Made by a program: the position numbers and the translations under genes. A stretch of 50,737 nucleotides of DNA from Nocardia alni (GTDB lineage Bacteria > Actinomycetota > Actinomycetes > Mycobacteriales > Mycobacteriaceae): assembly GCF_019038435.1 (NCBI RefSeq), contig NZ_JAGPOX010000065.1, positions 1-50,737 on the forward strand. Reading direction: 5' to 3'. Each line of letters begins with the position of its first letter. Position 1 is the first letter of the stretch. Below the pieces are notes generated by a model. That model made no database searches and was not told where the DNA came from. It saw nothing but the letters and a program-made list of their open reading frames with translations. Shown one piece after another: positions 32,625-41,273 of the stretch.

Positions 32625-33661
32625 GTGAGCGATCGATGCGTACGCCCGGGCTGACGCGCGATCGGTCGGTGTTCGGTGCGGTTCATCTGGGATATGTTGT
32701 CGTGCAATCCAATCGGATTGCCGAGTGGCGCCGGTTCGGCGCGGACGCGATCGGCATGCACGTCGACGACGCCGAGGACGGTGCACTGCGGTTCCGCCTG
32801 GATGACCGGGCCGCCCGTTTCATTATCGGCCGCGGGCCGGCCGAGGACGTGACCGCGTTGGGCTGGCAGGTCGATGACCACGAGACCTTCGACCGCATCG
32901 TGGCCCGGGTGGCCGATCGCGGTGTCCCGGTCGTGGAGGGCGGCGCACACGAGGCGGCGCTGCGCGGGGTGGAGCGGTTGTGGCGCTTCGCCGGGCCCAA
33001 AGGGATTGCGCAGGAGATCTTCACAGTCCCGGTGACGATGCCCGAACCGCTGCGGATGCTGAGCTCGGGATGGGTGACCGGCGAGGCCGGGATGGGGCAC
33101 GTGGCGATCCTGTCCCGGGAGCCCGACGCGATGCGGGGCTACTATCACACCGTTTTCGATTCTAGGCTCACCGACTACGTCGATGAGAACATCTCGGGCC
33201 TGAAGATGAAGATCCGGTTCCTGCGGGTCAACGAGCGGCACCACTCGATCGCCATCGCCAATATTCGCGGGATCAAACTCGATCCGATTCGGACGTCGGT
33301 GCAGCACATCAATATTCAGTCCACGACGCTGGACGATATGCTCGCCGCGTTCGAGCGGGTCACCGATCTCGGATTCCGGATGCAATGGTCGGTCGGCCAG
33401 CACACCAACGACCGCGAACTGTCCTTCTACTGCCGTACCCCCTCCGACTTCGAGCTCGAGGTCGGATGGAATCCGGTCGTGATCGGTCCCGAGTGTGAAT
33501 CCACCTGGGAGCCTGCGACTTATCCGAGCATCAGCATCTGGGGGCACACACCGGTGGGGGAGACGGTGCTGGACAAGTTCGTGCGGTTCCGTCAGGCCCT
33601 GCGCGCTGCGGCCGAACCCGAAATAACCGTTCCCGAACTGCAGACAGGACCCCGGCGATGA
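32621..33661 (+). CDS. VOC family extradiol ring-cleavage dioxygenase
   Basis: 346 residues, two VOC modules of which the C-terminal is the active one, as in BphC/HsaC. Iron ligands are visible as the His in MGHVAILSREP, the His in SVQHINIQSTT and the Glu in FELEVGWNP; YHTVFDSRLTDYV and RHHSIAIAN are also family features. It opens a catechol next to the diol to give the substrate of the preceding hydrolase. GTG 32621 overlaps the hydrolase stop by 4 bp and the stop overlaps the hydroxylase ATG by 4 bp, so the three are translationally coupled. Confidence 0.93.
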   Translation: MSERSMRTPGLTRDRSVFGAVHLGYVVVQSNRIAEWRRFGADAIGMHVDDAEDGALRFRLDDRAARFIIGRGPAEDVTALGWQVDDHETFDRIVARVADRGVPVVEGGAHEAALRGVERLWRFAGPKGIAQEIFTVPVTMPEPLRMLSSGWVTGEAGMGHVAILSREPDAMRGYYHTVFDSRLTDYVDENISGLKMKIRFLRVNERHHSIAIANIRGIKLDPIRTSVQHINIQSTTLDDMLAAFERVTDLGFRMQWSVGQHTNDRELSFYCRTPSDFELEVGWNPVVIGPECESTWEPATYPSISIWGHTPVGETVLDKFVRFRQALRAAAEPEITVPELQTGPRR

Positions 33662-35337
33662 GTACGGACTACGATGTCGTGGTCGTCGGTCTCGGACCGA
33701 CCGGGCTGACCCTGGCGAATCTGCTGGGTCGGCGCGGACTGAGCGTGCTGGTCCTCGAGCGCGAGCCGGAGTTCTACGGGCTGGCGCGTGCGGTATACAC
33801 CGACGACGAGGGGTTGCGCGTCTTCCAAACTGCCGGTGCCGCTGATGAACTCGCGGCGGATATGAACGTGGACTCGACCGTGCAGTGGGTGCGCGCAAAC
33901 GGGAAAGTGCTGGTCCAGTTTCATCGGACCGATCGACCGCTGGGCTGGCCGGTGGTCAATTTCCTGTACCAGCCGTACCTGGAGAACACGCTCGAACGAG
34001 CTCTCGAGCGGTACCCGCGGGTCACGGTCCTCCGCGGCCGCGAGATGCTCGACTTCAAACAGGACGACCTCGGGGTCAGCATCGATCATGCGCTCTGTCG
34101 CGGTACCGGATACGGCAAGGATGCTCCCGATACCGATCCGCGCACCGCCGAACGAGTACGGGCGAAATTTCTGGTCGGCTGCGACGGGGGCCGTAGTGTG
34201 GTGCGCACCCAGCTGGGAATCGAGATGGCGGGCACCAGTTTTCCGGAACGCTGGCTGGTGGTGGATCTGCGGGCGCGTGCGGGTGTCGACGCGTTCCGGC
34301 ACCTGCCCTATTTCGATTTCGTCTGCGATCCCGAACTGCCGATCGTGTCCTGTCCGCAGCCGGGCCGGCATCACCGCTTCGAGTTCATGCTCAGCGACGA
34401 TCAGACCAAGGAGCAGATGGAGGACCCTGACACCGTGCGCCGCCACATCGCCCGATTCGTCGACCCGGACGAGGTGGAGGTGTTGCGCAAGCTCGTCTAC
34501 ACGTTCAATGCGGTGATCGCCGAGCGATGGCGGGACGGGCGGATCCTGCTGGCCGGTGACGCGGCGCACATGACACCGCAGTTCATCGGGCAGGGCATGA
34601 ATTCCGGTGTGCGCGACGCGGACAACCTGTCGTGGAAGCTTGCCGCAATCGTGAAATACGGTGCCGCGCCGGAGGTTCTGGACAGTTACGAACCCGAGCG
34701 TCGTCCGCACGTCAAGGCAATGATCGACTTGTCGGTGTTCAACAAGAAGCTGGTCTCGGTCGACAGCAAACTCGTTGCCGCGGGCCGTGATATCGCACTC
34801 GGCGCGGCACTTCGGCTACCCGGGATCGGCGGATGGATACGCGGGGCGAAGATGAAGCCGTCACCGCGCTTCCGCCGCGGCAAGTATCTGGGGCTGCCCC
34901 GCCGCGGGCTGCGCGGAGCCGAGGGCACCCTCGTGCCTCAGCCGGAAGTGCGGACCTATGACGGCCGGCACTGCCGGTTCGATGACGTGCTGGGCATCGG
35001 CTTTTCGGTCGTCGGCTATGGCGTCGATCCGCGCGTCGCGTTGACCGAGACCGATGTGGCCGCCTTACGGGCATTGGGCACACGCTTCGTGACGGTGTAT
35101 CCGATCGGCGGACGACCGCAGGGCGTGCCGGGCGATGGCCGTGCCGCCGGAGCGGACTACGCCGATGTCGAGGACCACACCCGCGCATTGACCCGATGGT
35201 TCGCCAAAGCCTGTGTCCGCAGCGGTGGTTTGCTGCTGCTGCGCCCGGACCGGTATGTCTTCGGTATCGCCGCCGACGGCGGCGGCCGATTGGTCGCTGA
35301 GCTGTTTGCCCAGCTCGCCGGCCGCCGGGCCGGATGA
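33658..35337 (+). CDS. FAD-dependent aromatic hydroxylase, MhpA-like
   Basis: 559 residues, flavoprotein monooxygenase of the 3-(3-hydroxyphenyl)propionate hydroxylase group. DVVVVGLGPTGLTLANLLGRRG is the FAD Rossmann motif, LVGCDGGRSVVRTQLGI the DG motif, and GRILLAGDAAHMTPQFIGQGMNSGVRDADNLSWKL the second FAD motif. The C-terminal thioredoxin-like region ends at GRLVAELFAQLAG. It hydroxylates a phenol to the catechol that the adjacent dioxygenase cleaves. The operon thus covers ring hydroxylation, cleavage and hydrolysis. No ferredoxin or reductase is required. Confidence 0.93.
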   Translation: MSTDYDVVVVGLGPTGLTLANLLGRRGLSVLVLEREPEFYGLARAVYTDDEGLRVFQTAGAADELAADMNVDSTVQWVRANGKVLVQFHRTDRPLGWPVVNFLYQPYLENTLERALERYPRVTVLRGREMLDFKQDDLGVSIDHALCRGTGYGKDAPDTDPRTAERVRAKFLVGCDGGRSVVRTQLGIEMAGTSFPERWLVVDLRARAGVDAFRHLPYFDFVCDPELPIVSCPQPGRHHRFEFMLSDDQTKEQMEDPDTVRRHIARFVDPDEVEVLRKLVYTFNAVIAERWRDGRILLAGDAAHMTPQFIGQGMNSGVRDADNLSWKLAAIVKYGAAPEVLDSYEPERRPHVKAMIDLSVFNKKLVSVDSKLVAAGRDIALGAALRLPGIGGWIRGAKMKPSPRFRRGKYLGLPRRGLRGAEGTLVPQPEVRTYDGRHCRFDDVLGIGFSVVGYGVDPRVALTETDVAALRALGTRFVTVYPIGGRPQGVPGDGRAAGADYADVEDHTRALTRWFAKACVRSGGLLLLRPDRYVFGIAADGGGRLVAELFAQLAGRRAG

Positions 35338-35390
35338 CGTCGGGACGCCGCCCCGCCGTGGCGCTGCCACCTCGTCGGGCGCCGCGGCGG

Positions 35391-36029
35391 TTAGATCTGG
35401 GGCAGCGGCGGCAGGGTAGTGCTGGTCAATTTCTGCGCGCTGCGCTTGTTCATGCCGAACATGCGCAGCATGTGGAAGGTCATCTCGTCGGCCAATGCGC
35501 CCGCATCGGCGCCTGGCTGGGCATCGAGCAGTTGCAACAGTCCCAGCAGCGATCCGCCCGCGGCCATCACGGCCATATCTGGGTCCATGGGTTCGAAGCG
35601 CCCCGCTTCTTGGGCGGCGACGATGTCGCGACGGGCCCTCGGGGCCAGCCCCTCGTCGCGCAGCAGCACCGACAGGCCGGAATTCAGGATCACCCGGATC
35701 ATCTCGGGGATCTGGCGCTGCATCCGACCGGTCATGCGGAAGCTGACCGCGAATACCTCGGCCGGATCGTCGTAGAGCGCCACGATGCCGTCCCGCATCT
35801 CGCTGTAGACCTGCAGGGCCGAGCGCACGGCCTCGTCGAACAGTTGGTCTTTGGAGTCGAAATGGTTGTAGAACGAGCCGAAACCGACGTCGGCCGCATC
35901 GGTGATCTCCTGGATGCTCACCGTGGACCGGCCCTCGGACAAGAACTTGCGCGCCGCGCCGAGCAGGGCGTTGCGCGTGCGTTCGCGACGTCGGTCGACG
36001 CGGTTGCGTGTCATTGGTTCGGAAGTCAT
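35391..36029 (-). CDS. TetR family regulator of the ring-cleavage genes
   Basis: 212 residues. RTRNALLGAARKFLSEGRSTVSIQEITDAADVGFGSFYNHFDSKDQLF is the DNA-binding head with a recognition helix typical of the group that includes KstR2-like regulators. The rest is the ligand domain with PEMIRVILNSGLSVLLRDEG. It is convergent with the hydroxylase and divergent from the amidohydrolase fragment. A CTGAT-N6-ATCAG palindrome 37 bp upstream of its start matches one before the operon, which supports autorepression and control of that operon by a pathway intermediate. Confidence 0.9.
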   Translation of the reverse strand: MTSEPMTRNRVDRRRERTRNALLGAARKFLSEGRSTVSIQEITDAADVGFGSFYNHFDSKDQLFDEAVRSALQVYSEMRDGIVALYDDPAEVFAVSFRMTGRMQRQIPEMIRVILNSGLSVLLRDEGLAPRARRDIVAAQEAGRFEPMDPDMAVMAAGGSLLGLLQLLDAQPGADAGALADEMTFHMLRMFGMNKRSAQKLTSTTLPPLPQI

Positions 36030-36065
36030 CGGCCCTACTCCATGAGAGTGTTTCCGAAATCATAT

Positions 36066-36081
36066 CTGATGGAATGATCAG
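36066..36081. promoter_or_regulatory. operator CTGAT-N6-ATCAG upstream of the TetR gene
   Basis: CTGATGGAATGATCAG, perfect 5-bp arms, lies in the divergent gap between the TetR gene and the Tat-amidohydrolase remnant. It shares CTGATG...TGATCA with 31719-31734. Confidence 0.5.
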
Positions 36082-36140
36082 CAGCGATTTCATGACCACA
36101 CCTCCCGCGCCGAACGCCCCGTAGGAAAGCGAGAACTCTT

Positions 36141-36540
36141 ATGCCCGAGCAGGACCCGATATCGATGTCGCCGATGGGCCGCCGCCGCATCCTGGGCGGC
36201 AGCGCCGCACTGACACTTGCTGCCGCGGCTGCGGCCGTGACACCGGCAGGCGCCGCAGCTACGACATCCGCAGCCGGCTCAGCACGCCCGAGCCGATCGG
36301 GACGGCCCGCGCCGGCCGGTTCTTACCGCATCGACCTGCATGCGCACTTCCTGCCGCCCGAATACCGGACAACGCTGCTCGAACACGGCCACCTCACCAT
36401 CGGCGGCTACCCCACCCCGGACTGGTCGCCTGAACAGGCACTGGCGTTCATGGACTATTACGGCATCGCAGCGCAAGCGCTGTCGGTGTCCGACCCTGGA
36501 GTGTCCTTCTTGGCCGGCAAGGACGCCGCCGACTTCGTCC
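36141..36540 (+). pseudogene. Tat-exported amidohydrolase (amidohydrolase_2/ACMSD-like), 5' fragment
   Basis: Start ATG 36141 after TAGGAAAGCGAG. Residues 1-45 are a twin-arginine-type signal (GRRRILGGSAALTLAAAAA). Then YRIDLHAHFLPPEYRTTLLEHGHLTIGG gives the HxH motif of amidohydrolase family 2, and ALAFMDYYGIAAQALSVSDPG the second strand. Near residue 133 (KDAADF) the similarity ends. The same frame stays open to 37370, but that part is the opposite strand of another gene and reads as unrelated basic sequence. So this is the head of a truncated gene joined to foreign DNA; any product would be a non-functional chimera. Confidence 0.65.
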
Positions 36541-36677
36541 ACCTAGACCAGGATTCATCAGCTTACTTCGGGCGCACGAAACCCCGCGTCAGTGGATTCA
36601 GGCTTCGTGTGTTCAAGCGTACTTCGACACGCGCCACCGGAATTCTTACCGAGGTAGGAGAAAGTGTCCGGAGGTCT

Positions 36678-37280
36678 TCAGCGGGCCAGAATTGGTGCGA
36701 CGGAAGGTACTCCGTCGTAGATGATGGCTGTTCGCCACTCCGGAATGTTGAAGCAGCGAGATTCTCCATCGTAGAGCGCAACAAGCTGATCACCACGTCG
36801 CCACCACGTGTCGGCGATGCCGGCGGTCTCCCGGATCGGTGTGTGCCCATCGAGGGATACCTGATCCACCTCGGCACCGGTGAGCTGGGTAATCCGTGTC
36901 GCCGCGGCGGCCGCGAAGTAGGACAGCGCTACCGCCTCGATCCAGCCTGCGACCGAGGCGTGGACCGGATGAAACCGGTCCCCGCGCCGGATCCCGAACT
37001 CATCGGTCGGGCTGATCTCGAAGCACATGTCGCAGGCCGTCGCCGCGTCCCCCGCGCCGAAGTACCACTCACCGCGATCATCCTGCTCCGGAAGGTCGGC
37101 TTTCAGGCACAGCGGGCCGCCCTCGTACAGATCCATCGGCAACGGTGGCAACGCAAGCCCACCCCAGCGCAGGTCGAACTCTTCCGTGCGATCGATCTCC
37201 GCTGCGGGAACACCTATTTCGAGCCATCGCCCGCGCATCCGACTCACCGACGGGCGCTCGTCGCGGTGACAGTCAGCCAT
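36678..37280 (-). CDS. hypothetical protein, 200 residues
   Basis: No family recognised. ATG 37280 follows GGAGAGG at ideal spacing; codon use is normal. The protein is acidic, begins MADCHRDERPSVSRMRG, has LPPLPMDLYEGGPLCLKAD, then GEWYFGAGDAATACDMCFEIS with two close cysteines, and a hydrophobic helix WIEAVALSYFAAAAATRI. The overall feel is of a SUKH/immunity-like or other small globular protein, but this is a guess. It lies antisense to the open extension of the truncated amidohydrolase frame, and the junction between them probably marks an insertion or deletion endpoint. Confidence 0.6.
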   Translation of the reverse strand: MADCHRDERPSVSRMRGRWLEIGVPAAEIDRTEEFDLRWGGLALPPLPMDLYEGGPLCLKADLPEQDDRGEWYFGAGDAATACDMCFEISPTDEFGIRRGDRFHPVHASVAGWIEAVALSYFAAAAATRITQLTGAEVDQVSLDGHTPIRETAGIADTWWRRGDQLVALYDGESRCFNIPEWRTAIIYDGVPSVAPILAR

Positions 37281-37483
37281 GAGAAACCTCTCCGCGCGGA
37301 GGCTCAGGCCCGGCGGAACCCGATGCGGCTGAATCCCCATGTGGCGACGTTATCTCGCCAACGGCCGTAAGGTCTCGCTGATTCAGCTGTGCCCCAAACG
37401 ATCATGCTGAATGTGGTGGCTACCTCGGTGCGGCGCAGGAGGATGCCGTCTCGCCGGGCATGTTGCGCACGCCCCATGCGTCA

Positions 37484-38671
37484 TCACGCCCCCGGCTCGG
37501 CCGCGCTGTTGAGGTAGCTGCGGGGTGCGGTGCCGTTGACGGCATGGTCGCCGATCAGGGTGGCCTTGTAGATGCGGGGATTGTGGGAGGAGACCGTGCG
37601 GGCGTTGCGCCAGTGACGGTCGAGGGCGAGGCCGGATTTCACGGCGCTGGCGCTACCGGCGTCGAACAGTTGCCAGATTGCCGCACCGGCCAGTTCGGTG
37701 GTGACGACCTGGGTCGCGGCCGAATTCAGCAGGATGCGCTGGGCGCGTTGCGCGGAAGGGTCCGTGTGGAATTCGTCGAGGGAATCGGCCAGGAGCAGCA
37801 CGTTGGCGCGGGCGGTGTAGGCCTTGCTCCACACCTCGCCGACGATCTGAAGCACCTGCGGGTCGGCGGTCGGGTCGGGCGTCGAGGCCAGCGGGTAGGA
37901 GCGCGTGCGGCCGCGGACCAGGACGGCCAGGTCGTCGGCCGCCGCGCGGGTGATGCCGGCCTGCGTCGCGGAGTGGACGAACTGGTAGAACGCCTCCATA
38001 TAGTCGTTGGCCAGTGGATTACGATGGTGCAGAAGGTATTCCGGATCGACACGGACCTGGTCGAAGACGGCGGTGCCGCTGGCGGTGAGCCGCTGGCCGA
38101 ACCCGTCCCAATCGTCGACGATGGCGATCCCGGCGCGTTCGCGTGGCACGATGGCCGAGACGAATTCACCGCCCTCCCGCACGAGCACGTTGAGCCAATT
38201 CGCATACAGGCTGCCGGTCGTGTAGTACTTGCGGCCGGACAGCAGGTAGTGGTCGCCGGATCGGACCAGGCTGGTGCTCAGCGCCGAGAGGTTCGCGGTA
38301 TTGAGTTCCGCGCCGGCGGGTCCGAAGAATTCGCCGGTCGCGGCGGCAGTGAGCAGCGTCTCCCGCGCCGGGCCGGGTGGTGCGAAACGCAGGATCTCCG
38401 TGAGACCGAGGTGGCCGCGGAAGATCTGCGCGAGATTGGAGTCGCCGGCCGCGATGTCGATCAGCACGTCGGCGAGCGCTCGCACCGAGGCTCCGGAGCC
38501 GCCGAACTCCACCGGTACCCGCAGGGCGCCGACCCCGGCGTCGAGCAGTTTCCGTAGTTGCTCCGTCGGCAGGATGTGCTCGGCATCGCGAATCACGGCC
38601 TCCTCGGCCAGTTCCCGCGCTACCGCGGTGATCGTGGCCAACCGGGCGGGCAGTTCGTCGATTGCAGTCAT
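37484..38671 (-). CDS. acyl-CoA dehydrogenase-fold flavoprotein (SfnB/DszC-like group)
   Basis: 395 residues from ATG 38671, preceded by GGAGAGGTGCCG. The fold follows acyl-CoA dehydrogenases: LRKLLDAGVGALRVPVEFGGSGASVRALADVLIDIAAGDSNLAQIFRGH, then GRKYYTTGSLYANWLNVLV, and a C-terminal helical part ending RHWRNARTVSSHNPRIYKATLIGDH. The RHWRNARTxSxHNP motif marks the subgroup of flavin-dependent monooxygenases and sulfur-acquisition enzymes (SfnB, DszC) rather than true acyl-CoA oxidation. It would need reduced flavin. Divergent from the C-nucleoside-like operon over 206 bp; whether it belongs to that pathway is unclear. Confidence 0.85.
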   Translation of the reverse strand: MTAIDELPARLATITAVARELAEEAVIRDAEHILPTEQLRKLLDAGVGALRVPVEFGGSGASVRALADVLIDIAAGDSNLAQIFRGHLGLTEILRFAPPGPARETLLTAAATGEFFGPAGAELNTANLSALSTSLVRSGDHYLLSGRKYYTTGSLYANWLNVLVREGGEFVSAIVPRERAGIAIVDDWDGFGQRLTASGTAVFDQVRVDPEYLLHHRNPLANDYMEAFYQFVHSATQAGITRAAADDLAVLVRGRTRSYPLASTPDPTADPQVLQIVGEVWSKAYTARANVLLLADSLDEFHTDPSAQRAQRILLNSAATQVVTTELAGAAIWQLFDAGSASAVKSGLALDRHWRNARTVSSHNPRIYKATLIGDHAVNGTAPRSYLNSAAEPGA

Positions 38672-38877
38672 CGGCACCTCTCCAGGCGTGTGCGGCATTT
38701 CGAGAATCGACGCACGAAAGTAGTACTGGGGCAGTTCATTTGTAGTATCGGTGCCGTTGACCTACTGCAAGGGATATGTTCACGGTGGTCGCAACGGTGG
38801 GGTAGGGCGGTCGGGCGGCGCACCATGGGAGGCGCACAGGGGGTCGCTGAACCCCGCTCACCACTGCGAAGGACGTC

Positions 38878-39873
38878 ATGCGCGTGTCGGATGTCGTTGC
38901 TCTCCGAACCCCAGCCCTGCGAACCCCGGCTCTCGGGTCGCCACTGTTCCGCTTCGCCGACGAGGTCCGCGACGCCCTCGTCCGGGGCCGGCCGGTGGTG
39001 GCGTTGGAATCCAATGTTGTTGCCCACGGCTTTCGTTCACCCGGAAACCTTGCCGTCGCGCTCGAGGTGGAGCAGGCCGTGCGCGCGGCCGGCGCGGTGC
39101 CCGCGACCGTCGCGATCGCCGACGGACAGTTCGTGATCGGTTGCGGTGCAGCCGAACTGGAGACTCTGTCCACTGCGGGCAATGCCGCCGCGAAGGTGAC
39201 CAGTCGTGATATCGCGGTAGCGTTGGCACGCAAGGCACTTGGTGCGACATCGATCTCGGCGACCATGGCCATTGCCGATCGGGCCGGCATCGCGACGGTG
39301 GCTTCGGCGGGGCTCGGCGGCGTGCATCGCGGCGCGCAGAGCACCTTCGACATCTCCTCGGATCTGACCGAGCTGGCCCGCACCCGGTTGATCGTGGTGT
39401 GCGCCGGGGTGAAGAAGATTCTCGACGCCGGACTGACCCTCGAATTCCTGGAAACCCAGGGCACCCCGGTGATCGGCTACCGATCGCTCGAGTTCCCGGC
39501 ATTCTACTGCCGCGACAGCGGTTTTCGCACTCAGGTCCGCCTGGATGAACCGTATGAGATCGCCGAGGCGGCGCGGCTGCACCTGGAGTTGGGCGGATCG
39601 GGTTCCGTGCTGGTGACCCATCCGATCCCCGAGGCCGATGCGCTGGATGGCGACCGGATCGAGGCGGCGATCCAGGAGGCGCTGGCGCGCGCCGAGGCCG
39701 AACGGATCACCGGACCGGCCGTCACCACCTTCGTCCTGCGGGCGGTCGACGCCGCGACCGGCGGGGACGCCTCGGCCGCCAATCGCGCGGTGCTGATCAG
39801 CACCGCCGCGGCCGCCGCCGAGATCGAATCGGCCCGCGCGGCCTTGGCCACAGGAGTAGTCGATGCCCGCTGA
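38878..39873 (+). CDS. psuG: pseudouridine-5'-phosphate glycosidase family protein (PsuG/IndA/MinB-like)
   Basis: 331 residues. PsuG makes or breaks the C-C glycosidic bond between ribose-5-phosphate and a pyrimidine-like base. Family blocks: VVALESNVVAHGFRSPGNL (PsuG normally ALEST at this point), ATVAIADGQFVIGCG, AKVTSRDIAVALA, SATMAIADRAGIATVASAGLGGVHRGAQSTFDISSDL, CAGVKKILDAGLTLEFLETQGTPVIGYR and FPAFYCRDSGF. The active-site lysine is expected in GVKKILD. AAGGACGTC precedes ATG 38878. First gene of the operon. In indigoidine and minimycin clusters this protein sits beside the NRPS and probably joins ribose-5-phosphate to the NRPS-derived ring. Confidence 0.92.
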   Translation: MRVSDVVALRTPALRTPALGSPLFRFADEVRDALVRGRPVVALESNVVAHGFRSPGNLAVALEVEQAVRAAGAVPATVAIADGQFVIGCGAAELETLSTAGNAAAKVTSRDIAVALARKALGATSISATMAIADRAGIATVASAGLGGVHRGAQSTFDISSDLTELARTRLIVVCAGVKKILDAGLTLEFLETQGTPVIGYRSLEFPAFYCRDSGFRTQVRLDEPYEIAEAARLHLELGGSGSVLVTHPIPEADALDGDRIEAAIQEALARAEAERITGPAVTTFVLRAVDAATGGDASAANRAVLISTAAAAAEIESARAALATGVVDAR

Positions 39874-40564
39874 AACCCGCTCCTCCGCACTGCTGTTCGA
39901 TCTGGACGGCACCCTGCTCGACACCCCGAGCGCGATCGCCGAGCAGTTCGCGGCGGCCGTCGAGGCCGTGACCGGCGCCGACCCGGGCGTCGAGGCCGCG
40001 CGCCGGCTGGTCGGGCGGCCACTGCCCGAGATGGCGGCGACGTTGTCCGGTTCTGCGGTGGATTCGGCTACCGCACAGGCTGTTTCGAACGAGTATCTGA
40101 CCCGGTATCGCGAGGTGATCGTGCCCAAGGCGGCCGACCTTGTGTTCCCCGGGGTTCTGGGCGGGCTGACCCGGCTTGCCGGCGCGGGACTCGCCCTGGC
40201 CGTGGTGACCAGCAAGAAGCATGTCAGCGCCGAACTGATCCTGGAGGCCGCCGGCATCCGCGACAATTTCGGCGCCGTAGTCGGCGCCGACGACGTCGAC
40301 CATCCGAAACCGCACCGGGCCAGCGGCGATCTGGCGCTGAGGACCCTCGGTCTGGCCGATGCCGGGCCCGCCGGCGCGGTGATCGGTGATACCGCCGCCG
40401 ACATCGAATTGGGCGACGCGCTGGGCACATTCACCGTGGGTGTGACCTACGGGGTGTATTCGGCCCATCAAATCGTCTCGACCGCACCCGATTACGTCGC
40501 CCATACCTTCGACGACGTCGTCGATACCCTGCTCACCCGAAACCGAAAGCGAGTCCGGCCATGA
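39863..40564 (+). CDS. HAD family phosphatase (IndB / MinC N-terminal-like)
   Basis: 233 residues. LLFDLDGTLLDTPSAIAEQFAAAVEAVTG is HAD motif I with the DxD nucleophile pair, VVTSKKHVSAELILEAAG motif II, and DHPKPHRASG with AVIGDTAADIELGDALGT motifs III/IV. It should dephosphorylate a sugar- or nucleoside-5'-phosphate. Its ATG lies inside the psuG gene (11-bp overlap), so the two are co-translated. In the minimycin system the equivalent phosphatase removes the 5'-phosphate of the active nucleotide, a self-protection step; there it is fused to a DUF4243 domain, whereas here that domain is a separate gene at 46769. Confidence 0.9.
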   Translation: MPAETRSSALLFDLDGTLLDTPSAIAEQFAAAVEAVTGADPGVEAARRLVGRPLPEMAATLSGSAVDSATAQAVSNEYLTRYREVIVPKAADLVFPGVLGGLTRLAGAGLALAVVTSKKHVSAELILEAAGIRDNFGAVVGADDVDHPKPHRASGDLALRTLGLADAGPAGAVIGDTAADIELGDALGTFTVGVTYGVYSAHQIVSTAPDYVAHTFDDVVDTLLTRNRKRVRP

Positions 40565-41265
40565 CCACCTGGACCCGTCCGGACACCGGTCCGGTCGATC
40601 TCGACCGCTACCTCGGCACCAACCTGTTCGTGCTGCCGGCCGAACCGGGGCTGATCGCGCTGCACACCCAGGCGCGTGACGCCGCCGCCGGGCAGGAGCT
40701 GTTCGTGCGCACCACCGGGCGAATCATCCGGCTGCTGCTGGAAACCGCGCTGTCGCATCTCGAATACCGGCCCCACGCGGTGACCACACCCACCGGATTC
40801 GTCTACGACGGCGTGGCGGCGGCGCAAACAACCCTGTACGCGGTGACGATTCCCCGTGCCGGAGACGCCCTGGAGAACGGGCTGCGTGAGATCCGGCCCG
40901 ATGCGCGGTTGGGCAAGATCCTGATCCAACGCGACCCTGTCACCAAGCGGCCGGAACTGTTGTACCGCAAGCTGCCGCCGGGGATCGCGGGCCAGGAGGT
41001 GCTGCTGCTGGACCCGACGATCGCCACCGGCGGGACGCTGCTGACCGCGATCAACGAATTGGTCGCCGCCGGTGTCGAGGAGTCGCGCATTCTGGTCGTC
41101 AATGTGCTGACCTGCCCCGAGGCCCTGGCCGCGGTGCTGTCGCGACGGCCCGACATCAGGATCGTCACCTCGCATATCGACCAGACCCTGACCGACCAGG
41201 CATTCATGCGACCGGGCATCGGCGACTTCGGCGACCGATACCACGGCACGACCGCGACGGCATGA
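40561..41265 (+). CDS. upp: uracil phosphoribosyltransferase family protein (MinD-like)
   Basis: 234 residues. LLLDPTIATGGTLLTAINELVAAG is the PRPP-binding loop, PGIGDFGDRYHGT the uracil-binding C-terminus of UPRT (usual form PGLGDAGDR). FVRTTGRIIRLLLETAL is the N-terminal helix region. It forms UMP from uracil and PRPP. The ATG overlaps the phosphatase stop (ATGA). From what I remember of the min cluster, a UPRT there protects the producer by raising the UMP pool against the toxic nucleotide; the position here argues for the same role. Divergence in the N-terminal half suggests it is not the housekeeping copy. Confidence 0.9.
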   Translation: MTTWTRPDTGPVDLDRYLGTNLFVLPAEPGLIALHTQARDAAAGQELFVRTTGRIIRLLLETALSHLEYRPHAVTTPTGFVYDGVAAAQTTLYAVTIPRAGDALENGLREIRPDARLGKILIQRDPVTKRPELLYRKLPPGIAGQEVLLLDPTIATGGTLLTAINELVAAGVEESRILVVNVLTCPEALAAVLSRRPDIRIVTSHIDQTLTDQAFMRPGIGDFGDRYHGTTATA

Positions 41266-41273
41266 GGAGCGGC

